A stretch of DNA of 10,427 nucleotides, taken from positions 1 to 10,427 of the forward strand of contig JAGTUY010000073.1 in NCBI GenBank assembly GCA_018224455.1, in the 5' to 3' direction. This document shows, one piece after another, positions 1-8,200 of the stretch. The notes under the pieces were generated by a model. That model did no database searches, had not been told where the DNA came from, and worked only from the letters and a program-made list of their open reading frames with translations. The first letter of the stretch is position 1, and each line of letters starts with the position of its first letter. The stretch comes from Desulfosarcina sp. (GTDB lineage: Bacteria; Desulfobacterota; Desulfobacteria; Desulfobacterales; Desulfosarcinaceae). Both the position numbers and the translations under genes were made by a program.

Positions 1-6
1 CTCCGG

Positions 7-216
7 TCACTTCCGGCGTGCCTGCGCCACCATCTGCTTTAAAATCGCAAGCACATTTCCTCCCCGCTCCCGAGCGATGCGGTGAGCATCGTCCACGAGT
101 TGCCGGGCATGCCTTTCAAGCAATACCCTTGCCGGCAACGGCTGGCGGTTTCTTGCATACTGCCAGGCCAGCAGACGAATGGCCACGTTTACCTGCTGAT
201 TTTTCAAAAAGCCCAT
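7..216 (-). CDS. small basic protein of unknown function, 69 aa
   Basis: I do not recognise a family. The 69-residue product is strongly basic, with Arg/Lys along its whole length and ending in ARRK. It looks largely alpha-helical, has no hydrophobic segment long enough to cross a membrane, no cysteines and no signal peptide, so it is probably cytoplasmic. The ATG is preceded by GAGGG with a 6-nt spacer, which supports this start and suggests a real gene. It lies 47 bp downstream of holA on the same strand and is probably the last or next gene of the ileS-lspA-holA operon. The basic, helical make-up would fit nucleic-acid or ribosome binding, but nothing in the sequence shows this directly. 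Confidence 0.6.
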   Translation of the reverse strand: MGFLKNQQVNVAIRLLAWQYARNRQPLPARVLLERHARQLVDDAHRIARERGGNVLAILKQMVAQARRK

Positions 217-263
217 AATTGGCCCTCAGTTTAAATGCGGTTTATTTGTTATTTGGTTTTTGG

Positions 264-1706
264 CTATTGTGATTTATGGCACAGATTGATCAAAAAAGCC
301 TCCAACAGCATCCGGGGGTCCTGACCGGTGGACTTCATGCGGACATCGGTCTGGCTCAGGTCAACCATGGCCGACGCCAGGGCCTCTAGTGAAAAGTTGT
401 CGGCCTTCTTGAGTGTCTGGAAAACGGGAAAGGGGCTTTTCGGATTCTTGGCCAGAACCAGATCACTGGTGGCCGACTCTTTCCGTTTTTTACCCTCTGC
501 GGAGGGGTTCAGGAGCGAATCCCACGCTTCCGCGCGCGATGCAGACGCCGCATCGTCGGCCTGAACCGCTTTAAACGGGCCGGATTTAAACTGGGGAAAG
601 GTCATGCGGTCAGACCAGGACCGGCCCCGGTCCCGCACGATGAAGTCTTTGGCCAGCAACAGCCGGCGAATCTGATTGGCCGCAGCCGCCAGCAGCTGCA
701 GGGGATGGATCCCGTCGTCCAGCAGGCTTTTCATGAAAAAAAGGCTGGCAGGCAGGTCCCGATCCGCAACCGCATTGGTAAACTCGAAGATGGGGTCCTT
801 GCGGGTGCGCCGCAACACGGTCGTCACATCCGCGTCGGTGATCGTTTTTCGATCACCGACAAAGCTGATCAGTTTCTCCAGGCTGCCGGAAAGGGTGCGA
901 AGATTGAATCCGGTCCACTGCATCAGCCGCTTGCGGGCGTCCACAGCCATTCGTTTTGACGCCTGTGCCAGGGCATCCTCCATGGCCGCCTGCATGGTCG
1001 CATCCTGGGCCAAGCGGTCCGCCCGCGTCTCCCCCCTGGGAACCGTGCAATCCACCACCAGTCCCGTTTCTTGGATGGCTTTGAACAGGGCTTTGCGACG
1101 ATCGACGAAATCAGTGGTCATCACCATGCGGTGTCCATTCGGAAAGCCCTTTTCCATGGCTGTTTTGAGCAGATCCGCATCATCGTGTTTTTCCGGGATT
1201 CGAAGGCCGTTCTCGCGGCAATAGTCCAACAATGAAGAAAACCACGACGGCGGCTCGCCATCAACATCGTCGGCTATCTTTATTCTCAATGCAGGTGAGG
1301 CCAGATCTTCAAAGGCCAGCCCGGCAAGCGCCATCAGGTTTAAAAACGGCCGTGAGGCCTTTTTCATGTCGCCGCTCTGGGCCGCCTGCACCATCTTCTC
1401 GCGAAGCCCCTGCTGGGCCTTGGCCGAGTAAAACAGCCGCGCGTCCTTGAGCACCACGACCTTGGAACCGCAAAGCAGGGCATAAGTGTTTACGCTGGAC
1501 AGCACCCCGCCAATGGGTTCTTCACCGCCGTCGAAATACTCGACCCCTATAGCTCTTTCCACCGGGGGCACCAGCACGCCCAGGATCCCCTCGCACGCCT
1601 TTTTGCAAAGCATTTCTTCTCCGCATATCAACGTGACGGCCGGCCAGTCGGCGGCGGTGAAGCGGCTCAGATAATCGGTAAGGGCATTGTGTGCGATGGT
1701 TGGCAT
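264..1706 (-). CDS. holA: DNA polymerase III subunit delta (clamp loader)
   Basis: Delta opens the beta sliding clamp as part of the clamp-loader complex. The 480-residue product shows the family layout. The N-terminal AAA+-like fold has a degenerate nucleotide site (VTLICGEE, residues 24-31). A strand follows at KVVVLKDARLF (82-92), then the segment MVMTTDFVDRRKALFKAI (194-211), which matches the usual 'LDKRKKLYKAL' region. The helical part runs to the collar (DADVTTVLRRTRKDPIFEF, 291-309, and HPLQLLAAAANQIRRLLLAK, 334-353). The usual length is about 340. The excess lies mainly in a block at about 100-185 and a second, charged block at about 358-432. The frame is open upstream to 1826, but that stretch overlaps lspA and reads as shadow sequence. 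The ATG at 1706 comes 7 nt after the lspA stop and gives a delta-like N-terminus. No Shine-Dalgarno is visible, so translation is probably coupled to lspA. Confidence 0.9.
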   Translation of the reverse strand: MPTIAHNALTDYLSRFTAADWPAVTLICGEEMLCKKACEGILGVLVPPVERAIGVEYFDGGEEPIGGVLSSVNTYALLCGSKVVVLKDARLFYSAKAQQGLREKMVQAAQSGDMKKASRPFLNLMALAGLAFEDLASPALRIKIADDVDGEPPSWFSSLLDYCRENGLRIPEKHDDADLLKTAMEKGFPNGHRMVMTTDFVDRRKALFKAIQETGLVVDCTVPRGETRADRLAQDATMQAAMEDALAQASKRMAVDARKRLMQWTGFNLRTLSGSLEKLISFVGDRKTITDADVTTVLRRTRKDPIFEFTNAVADRDLPASLFFMKSLLDDGIHPLQLLAAAANQIRRLLLAKDFIVRDRGRSWSDRMTFPQFKSGPFKAVQADDAASASRAEAWDSLLNPSAEGKKRKESATSDLVLAKNPKSPFPVFQTLKKADNFSLEALASAMVDLSQTDVRMKSTGQDPRMLLEAFLINLCHKSQ

Positions 1707-1713
1707 AGTTGCG

Positions 1714-2280
1714 CTAACGTGGCATTTTCCCCAGCACCAGGTGGGCAATGAAAATCGTGACCCCCACGGTGATGGCGCTGTCGGCCACATTGAAGGCCGG
1801 CCAGTGGTAGGCCCCCACGTAGACATCCAGAAAATCCACCACCTCGCCGAAGCGCAGCCGGTCGATCAGGTTGCCCACGGCTCCCCCGAAAATCATGGCC
1901 AGGGCCGCCGCCAAATAAGGAAACGTTTTGGGTGTGCTGCGGTAAAAATAGACGATCAGGCCCATGGCGACGATCGAAACACCGACGAACAGGAGATGAC
2001 GGATCCCCTGGCTGCCGGCCGCCATGAAACCGAAGGCGCCTCCGGGATTGCGAATATGCGTCAGGTTAAAAAGCCCCTCGATCACCGGGATGGAATCATA
2101 CAGCGGCATCTTTGCCAGGACCAGGAGCTTGGTCGCCTGGTCCAACAGCACGACCAATCCGGTAATCATCGCGAACGGCTTGAACCCCATCGAGGGCATC
2201 AGGGCCTCGCGGACGGCTTTTTTTCCAGTCTTTACCGAACGATTGTCCGATTCGGGCTTATCCGGCGGTGTCGTCTTCAT
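1714..2280 (-). CDS. lspA: lipoprotein signal peptidase (signal peptidase II)
   Basis: This inner-membrane aspartyl protease removes the signal peptide from diacylglyceryl-modified prolipoproteins. In the 188-residue product both catalytic aspartates of the A8 family are visible: D140 in GGAVGNLIDR and D167 in FNVADSAI. The conserved LDQATK motif is at 46-51 and RNPGGAFGF at 77-85. Four membrane segments are apparent at about 34-55, 88-112, 119-136 and 166-184. The start used lies 10 nt after the ileS stop; it has no clear Shine-Dalgarno and adds a hydrophilic basic N-terminal extension of about 27 residues. An internal ATG at codon 28 (MPSMGF) is preceded by GAGG at 5 nt and would give a family-typical 161 residues, so the start is uncertain. 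Order ileS-lspA is the classical arrangement also found in E. coli. Confidence 0.95.
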   Translation of the reverse strand: MKTTPPDKPESDNRSVKTGKKAVREALMPSMGFKPFAMITGLVVLLDQATKLLVLAKMPLYDSIPVIEGLFNLTHIRNPGGAFGFMAAGSQGIRHLLFVGVSIVAMGLIVYFYRSTPKTFPYLAAALAMIFGGAVGNLIDRLRFGEVVDFLDVYVGAYHWPAFNVADSAITVGVTIFIAHLVLGKMPR

Positions 2281-2290
2281 ATTCGGTCGA

Positions 2291-5104
2291 TCACGATGCC
2301 GTACCCATCGCATCGATCTGCGCCAGTGAACTGTCGCAACGACTGCAGATCGTGGGATGCTCGGCAATTTTTCCGACGCTGTCGTCATAGACCCAACAAC
2401 GCTCGCACTTTTCGCCGCCGGCCGGCTCCACTTTGACCCATATGCCCTCGGTCTCCTGGCCGACGTAGGCACCGGAAAGTTCTCCGGCGACCATGGCCGC
2501 CCGGGAAACGATGAGAATGGATCGAAGATCATCCTTAAAATCGCTCATGATGGCATAAAGGTCCTCCCTGAGCCCGACAGTGACCGACGAATCCAGGGAG
2601 TGGCCGATCACCTTTTCCGCACGGGCCTGCTCCAGCGCCTTGGTCACCTCGGCTCTCACGCTGATCAGGGTTTCCCATTTTTTGGCCAGGACGTCGTCCT
2701 TCAGTTTGGGGTCCGGTTGGGGAAACGCGACCAGGTGAATGCTTTCCGCCTTATGATTCATCGCCGGCATATGACGCCAAATCTCCTCGGCCGTAAAAGG
2801 CATGATGGGCGCCATGATCCGGGCCATGGCGTCTAAAATGGCATACATGGCCGTCTGGGCGCTGCGCCGCGCCGTGGATGCCGATGGGCTGGTATAAAGC
2901 CTGTCCTTTAGTATGTCCAGGTAAAATGAGGAGAGATCAATGGTGCAGTAGTTGTAAAGGCGGTGGTAGATCACGTGAAACTCATAGGCGTCATAGGCCC
3001 TGAGCGCCCGGGCCACCAGCCCCTGGAGCGTGTGCAGGGCAAAGCGGTCGATTTCCGGCATCTGATCGACCGGCACGCTGTCGGTCTCCGGCGAAAAATC
3101 ATTCAGGTTCCCCAACAGGAAGCGGCTGGTGTTGCGGATTCGACGGTAAGCATCGCTGAGCTGTTTGAGAATGTTGTCGGAAATCCTCACATCGTCCCTG
3201 TAGTCGGACGCCGACACCCACATGCGCAGAATCTCCGCCCCGTATTTGTCGATGACCGTCTTGGGCGCCACCACGTTACCCAGGGATTTGGACTGCTTCT
3301 TGCCCGCGGCATCCACCACAAAGCCGTGGGTTAACACGCTGCGGTAGGGCGCCTTTCCCCGGGTGCCCACGGCGGTGAGCAGCGCGCTGTGGAACCAGCC
3401 CCGGTGCTGATCGCTGCCCTCCAGATAAAGGTCCGCCGGCCACTGCAGGTAGTCACGGTCTTCCAATACGGCGGCATGACTGACGCCCGAATCGAACCAT
3501 ACATCCAGGATATCGGTCTCTTTGACAAAGGATGCTTGGCCGCAGCTTTTGCATACCGCGCCCTCCGGCAGCAGGTCGGCCGCCTCCTTTTCGAACCACA
3601 CGTCGGCCCCGTGGGCGGCGAACTGGTCGAACACATGGTTCATGGTCGCCTCGTCCATGTGGATGGCGTCACAGTGTTCACAGACGAAGACCGTGATGGG
3701 GACGCCCCAGGCCCGCTGGCGGGATATGCACCAGTCCGGCCGGTTTTCGATCATGCCGAAAATGCGTTCCCGGCCCCAGTGGGGAATCCACTCGACCTGG
3801 TCGATCGCCTCAAGGGATTTGCGGCGCAGGCCCGTCTTCTCCATGGAGATGAACCACTGGGGTGTGGCCCGGAAGATCACCGGCTGTTTGCATCGCCAGC
3901 AGTGGGGGTAACTGTGTTTGATATTGGCCTTGGCCAGCAGCACCCCCTTGTCTGCGAGGGTCTGGTTGATATTGTCGTTGGCCTTGAAAACGAACTGCCC
4001 GGCGAACCGATCCACCTCATCGGTGAACACACCGTTGTCGTTGACCGGGGAATAGGCGTCCAGGCCGTATTGAAGACCCACCTCGTAATCCTCGCGACCA
4101 TGGCCGGGGGCGGTGTGCACACAACCGGTTCCCGCTTCCAGGGTGACATGGTCGCCCAGGATGATCAGCGAATCCCGTTCGTAGAAGGGATGCCGGCAGC
4201 GCTTGTTTTCCAGGTCCCGGGCCTTGAGATCGGTCAGAACACGGTAGTCGGCGATGCCGAAGGTCGTCAAGCAGTCGTCCACCAGGTCCCGGGCCAGAAT
4301 CAGGACCTGCCCGTCATCGGTTTCGACGGCCGCGTAGTCGAAGTCGGGGTGAAGGGCAACGGCCAGGTTGGCCGGTAAGGTCCAGGGAGTGGTGGTCCAG
4401 ATCACCACGGAAACCTGCCGCCCGGCCAACGCCGCGGCAATTTCCGCGGGATTGTCCTTCAGGGCAAATTTAACGTACACCGAGGGCGAGGTCTCATCGT
4501 GGTATTCAATTTCGGCCTCGGCAAGAGCGGTCTTGCAGCTGCAGCACCAGTGGATCGGCTTCTTGCTGCGAAACAGGCTGCCGTCCAAGGCGAACTTGCA
4601 GCACTCTCTGGCGATGGTCGCTTCGTAGCGATAGTTCATGGTCAGGTAGGGATTGTCCCACTCGCCCATCACACCGAGGCGCTTGAACTCATCTCGCTGG
4701 ATGTCAATGAACTTCTCCGCGTAGGCCCGACAACGGCGGCGAACCTGGGCCTGGGTCATCTCCTTTTTTTGGGTCCCGAGCTCCTTGTCCACATTGTGTT
4801 CGATGGGCAGGCCATGGCAGTCCCAACCCGGAACGTAGGCGGCGTCGAAGCCGGCCATCTGCCGGGAGCGGATGATGATGTCCTTTAATATCTTGTTCAG
4901 CGCAGTCCCGATATGGATATGGCCGTTGGCATAAGGCGGACCGTCGTGGAGCACGAAGGTGGGACGCCCCTTTGACGCCTTCCGGATTTGGCCGTACAAT
5001 CCCATGGTTTCCCACGCTTCCAGCTGATTGGGTTCGCGGGCGACGAGGTTTGCCTTCATGGGAAAGCCGGTGTTTGGAAGGTTCAGGGTCTTCTTGTAAT
5101 CCAT
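2291..5104 (-). CDS. ileS: isoleucyl-tRNA synthetase
   Basis: This class I aminoacyl-tRNA synthetase charges tRNA-Ile and edits misactivated valine; it is cytoplasmic. The 937-residue length is normal for the bacterial type. The Rossmann-fold ATP signature is PPYANGHIHIGT (56-67), a HIGT form of HIGH. The CP1 editing domain has WTTTPWTLPAN (236-246) and HTAPGHGREDYEVG (330-343). A cysteine pair CEHC (475-478) with CKSC (518-521) forms a zinc-ribbon-like insert. The second ATP motif is KQSKS (603-607) in place of KMSKS. The anticodon-binding helical region follows, and the C-terminal zinc finger has C900, C903, C920 and C923. The ATG is preceded by GGAGG with a 5-nt spacer, and the N-terminus DYKKTLNLPNTGFPMKANL is typical. 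The gene leads the operon with lspA and holA and has a sigma70-like promoter upstream. Confidence 0.97.
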   Translation of the reverse strand: MDYKKTLNLPNTGFPMKANLVAREPNQLEAWETMGLYGQIRKASKGRPTFVLHDGPPYANGHIHIGTALNKILKDIIIRSRQMAGFDAAYVPGWDCHGLPIEHNVDKELGTQKKEMTQAQVRRRCRAYAEKFIDIQRDEFKRLGVMGEWDNPYLTMNYRYEATIARECCKFALDGSLFRSKKPIHWCCSCKTALAEAEIEYHDETSPSVYVKFALKDNPAEIAAALAGRQVSVVIWTTTPWTLPANLAVALHPDFDYAAVETDDGQVLILARDLVDDCLTTFGIADYRVLTDLKARDLENKRCRHPFYERDSLIILGDHVTLEAGTGCVHTAPGHGREDYEVGLQYGLDAYSPVNDNGVFTDEVDRFAGQFVFKANDNINQTLADKGVLLAKANIKHSYPHCWRCKQPVIFRATPQWFISMEKTGLRRKSLEAIDQVEWIPHWGRERIFGMIENRPDWCISRQRAWGVPITVFVCEHCDAIHMDEATMNHVFDQFAAHGADVWFEKEAADLLPEGAVCKSCGQASFVKETDILDVWFDSGVSHAAVLEDRDYLQWPADLYLEGSDQHRGWFHSALLTAVGTRGKAPYRSVLTHGFVVDAAGKKQSKSLGNVVAPKTVIDKYGAEILRMWVSASDYRDDVRISDNILKQLSDAYRRIRNTSRFLLGNLNDFSPETDSVPVDQMPEIDRFALHTLQGLVARALRAYDAYEFHVIYHRLYNYCTIDLSSFYLDILKDRLYTSPSASTARRSAQTAMYAILDAMARIMAPIMPFTAEEIWRHMPAMNHKAESIHLVAFPQPDPKLKDDVLAKKWETLISVRAEVTKALEQARAEKVIGHSLDSSVTVGLREDLYAIMSDFKDDLRSILIVSRAAMVAGELSGAYVGQETEGIWVKVEPAGGEKCERCWVYDDSVGKIAEHPTICSRCDSSLAQIDAMGTAS

Positions 5105-5109
5105 CGCTG

Positions 5110-5114
5110 CCTCC
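5110..5114 (-). promoter_or_regulatory. ribosome binding site of ileS
   Basis: GGAGG on the minus strand sits 5 nt before the ATG at 5104. It is the only strong Shine-Dalgarno among the first three genes of this operon; lspA and holA lack one and probably rely on coupling to the preceding stop codon. Confidence 0.75.
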
Positions 5115-5142
5115 GTATCGGTAATTTGATGGTAAGCGGGGA

Positions 5143-5171
5143 TTTTTACGTTGAAAGCCGGTTCATGTCAA
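5143..5171 (-). promoter_or_regulatory. sigma70-like promoter for the ileS operon
   Basis: On the minus strand there is a perfect -35 hexamer TTGACA (5166-5171), a 17-nt spacer, and TAAAAA (5143-5148), which matches four of six bases of the -10 consensus. A transcript starting about 7 nt downstream would have a leader of roughly 30 nt before the ileS ATG. No T-box or other leader structure is apparent in so short a leader. The assignment is by pattern only. Confidence 0.6.
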
Positions 5172-5221
5172 GCCAATAGAAAGGCGAATTTAGCGATATT
5201 GTTCCTTGAAAACTGGCCGGT

Positions 5222-5257
5222 TTTGGGTCAATATATTGATTTTATCTTTGACCCGAA
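5222..5257 (+). repeat. inverted repeat in the leader of the carB-like gene
   Basis: A perfect 7-bp inverted repeat, GGGTCAA (5225-5231) and TTGACCC (5248-5254), flanks a 16-nt AT-rich centre. As RNA it can extend outward to 10 pairs (5222-5231 with 5248-5257, one G-U). It ends 7 nt before the AAGGAG ribosome binding site. The 23-bp centre-to-centre spacing is close to two helical turns. It could be an operator for a dimeric repressor or a hairpin in the 5' leader. There is no T-run after it, so it is not a terminator. Confidence 0.45.
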
Positions 5258-5264
5258 CCCATTT

Positions 5265-5270
5265 AAGGAG
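5265..5270 (+). promoter_or_regulatory. ribosome binding site of the carB-like gene
   Basis: AAGGAG sits 5 nt before the ATG at 5276. It is a strong site and fixes the start: the protein then begins with a short lead into the conserved KVLILGSGP strand, as in CarB. Confidence 0.8.
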
Positions 5271-5275
5271 AGACC

Positions 5276-8200
5276 ATGCCGACCTACCCCCACATGGAAA
5301 AAGTCCTCATCCTTGGCTCAGGCCCCGTCAAAATAGGACAGACCGGCGCATTCGACGACGCTGCCTGTCGGGCTTGCGAGGTTTTCAGATCAGCGGGACT
5401 TCAAACGGTGATGGTCCACTGCGACCCGTCCGCTCTAGCGGCAGACATGGAAACGGCTGACCGCACCTACATGGTCCCCTTGACCCTGCAGTCGCTGACG
5501 GAAATCATCCTGAGGGAAAAACCCGACGCGCTGCTGCCCACCGTCGGCGGGTCGACAGCCATGCGGCTGGCCAACGCATGCGACCGCAGCGGCCTGCTGA
5601 AAGAAAACGGGATTCAGTTGTTGGGGGCAACCGACAAGTCCCTGAGTCTGATCGACAACCCGTCGGCATTTTTTGATGTCGTCAACGACCTCGGCCTGGC
5701 TGCACCGGACGGGCAAACTACCGATAGTGTGTCGGATGCGGCGGCAATTGCCGAGACCATCGGATATCCTGTATTTGTGCGTGCCGCCGATCCAGCCGGT
5801 GCGCTGCGCCAGGGCATCGCCTACAATGTCGAAGAGTTGCGCCTGCTAGCTTCCGGCGGACGCCTGCCCTCAGAAAAGGTGGGCGGATTGCGCATCGAGC
5901 CGGCGCTATCCGGGTATCGCGAAGTGGAGGTGGAACTGCTCAGAGATGCAGACAACCGGGTGCAGGTCGTCGGCATGGCCGAGAATATGGATCCCGTGGG
6001 TATTCACAGCGGTGATTCCGCGGCCGTGATCCCCCCGGTCACCATCGGGGAAGAATCCCGCCGGCAGATGGCAGCGGCGGCCTGCAAGCTGGCCAGCCAT
6101 ATCGGGGTGATCGGTACGCTCAACGTTAAATTTGCCGTCGGAGCAGCTGCGGGCCAGGTGCTGGTCCTGGCCATGAACCCGTGGTTTTCGAGAATGAGCG
6201 CCTTTTACGCCAAGGCTTTCGACACCGATCTTGCTACCATCCATGCCCGCCTTAGCCTGGGAACAGGACTGGAGGATACCCTGGCCGCTGAGGGATCGCC
6301 AACTGCGGATATAAAGGCCGCTTCCACGATTGCCGTTCGTCTTCCACGCTGGGAATTCGAACGCTTTGCAGGGGAAACCGCCAGGCTGGATGCCCGCATG
6401 AAGTCCACCGGAGAGGTCATGGGGCTCGGCCGCAGCCTGCTGGAAGCCCTTCAAAAGGCAGTGCGCTGCCGGTCCCCCCGACACCCGCTGGTGGGCCTCA
6501 GGCCCGAACTGAGCCAGCTCAGCGTCGATGATCTGATGCGACGGCTGGTCTTGCCATCAGCGGAGCGTCTGTGCATGATGCACGAAGCACTGAAAAAGGG
6601 GGCCGATCCGGACGCGGTGGCCGCGGTCACCGGTATCCACACCCACTGGATTCATCAGTTGGCTGATCTGGCGGTTCTGGAAACGAAGCTGGCCGATCTG
6701 GCGGGCAATCCACCGCCTGCAGCCCTGATGGACCAAGCGGCCGCCAGCGGGTTTTCCGCATCCGGACTGGCCCGTCTGTTGAATATTTCGCCGGATGCGG
6801 CAGGCCGCCTGTTGGCCGACGCCGGGATCAAGATCCGGCCCCGTGCGTCAGCTGATCGCGGACGATCCCGGATCTGGTTCAACACACCCGCCGACGAACA
6901 TGCCCGCCACGCCCCCTTGGGGAAAAGCGTGCTTATCGTCGGACCCGGCTCCGGTCGCATCGGCCACGGCATCGAACTGGACCACTGCTGCGTACACGGT
7001 GCCAAGGCCCTTCGAGCCGCTGGCCGCCAGGCCGTCATGGTCAATGCCAATCCCGCGGCTGCAGGCGGGTTGAACGATCTTGACCGCTCCTATGTCGAAC
7101 CGCTGACCGCCGACGATCTCAAGGCCGTCTACCGCTCGGAAAACCCTGAAGGCGTGATTCTCCAATTCGGAGGATACGCAGCCATGGATCTGGCAGGCGA
7201 ATTAAGCGATGCCGGTCTACCGGTATGGGGAACCGCCCACAAACAGGTGGCGCTCTCACAGGACCGCCTGCGGTTCAGCAGCCTGCTGAAGGAGATGGGC
7301 ATTCCCCACCCCCACATCGGCATGGCTCACACGCCGGAGCAGGCCATGGATCTGGCCGAGGCCATCGGCTACCCGTTGGTGACCAGTGTACCGGCAGACA
7401 GGCAGCGGAATCGCTACGGCATCGTCATGGATGCCCACATGCTGGAACAGGATTTGATGAATTCATCCGTTTCCGCCCAATCGCCCATGCTGCTGGAACA
7501 GTTCCTGGAATACGCCATCGAAGTAGAAGCCGATGCCCTTTGCGACGGCAGGACGATTTACCTGCCGGCCATCATGGAGCATATCGAACTGGCCGGCGTG
7601 CATTCGGGAGACTCGGCCATGGTGATGCCCCCGTACAGCACGCCACCGCGCCACGTGGAGACCATCAGCGCCTACATCCAGAAAGTCGCCCTGGCACTCG
7701 GTATCAAAGGGCTGCTCAATGCGCGTTTTGCCGTATACAATGACTCGGTCTATCTGTTGGCCGCCCGTCCATGGGCTTGCCGCTCATTGCCACTGGTCTC
7801 CAAGATCTGCAGCATTCCCATGGCCGAGAAGGCTGTCGAAATCATGCTGGGCATGAGCCTGGACGAAATGGACCTGCCCCGCCGGTTGCTGCCCCACTAT
7901 GGCATCCGGTCATCGGTGTTTCCCTTCGATACGTTTAAGGAGGCCGATCCCCTCCTGGGGCCGCAGATGCGATCCACCGGCCAGGTCATGGCCCTAGCAG
8001 AGATTTTCGGCATGGCCTATTATACTTCCCAGGAAGCCGCCGGCCTCTCCCTTCCCCGGCGGGGGAAAGTACTCATCACGGTCACCGACGCCGACAAGCC
8101 GAGCATATTGGAACCGGCCCGGCTGTTCAAGGAGATGGGATTCGGCATCCAAGCCACGCGCGGCACCCATTCATTCTTAAAGAAAAACGGCATCCGGGCC

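Noticed and set aside
1707..1826. Upstream extension of the holA frame to an ATG at 1826
   Set aside because: It overlaps the lspA coding end, reads Trp/Pro-rich like a shadow frame, and the ATG at 1706 right after the lspA stop gives a delta-like N-terminus.
1687..2436. 249-codon open frame on the plus strand opposite lspA and the end of ileS
   Set aside because: It is a low-complexity His/Gln/Arg-rich translation and is antisense to the catalytic motifs of LspA.
2281..2532. Upstream extension of the lspA frame to 2532
   Set aside because: It lies within the zinc-finger end of ileS and has no LspA-like sequence; the ATG at 2280 follows the ileS stop.
3389..4378. 329-codon open frame on the plus strand opposite ileS
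   Set aside because: It is antisense to well-conserved IleRS sequence including the editing domain, as expected from high GC at third codon positions; no recognisable domain.
5906..6484. 192-codon minus-strand frame inside the carB-like gene
   Set aside because: It is a shadow of a clearly homologous 1062-residue plus-strand protein.
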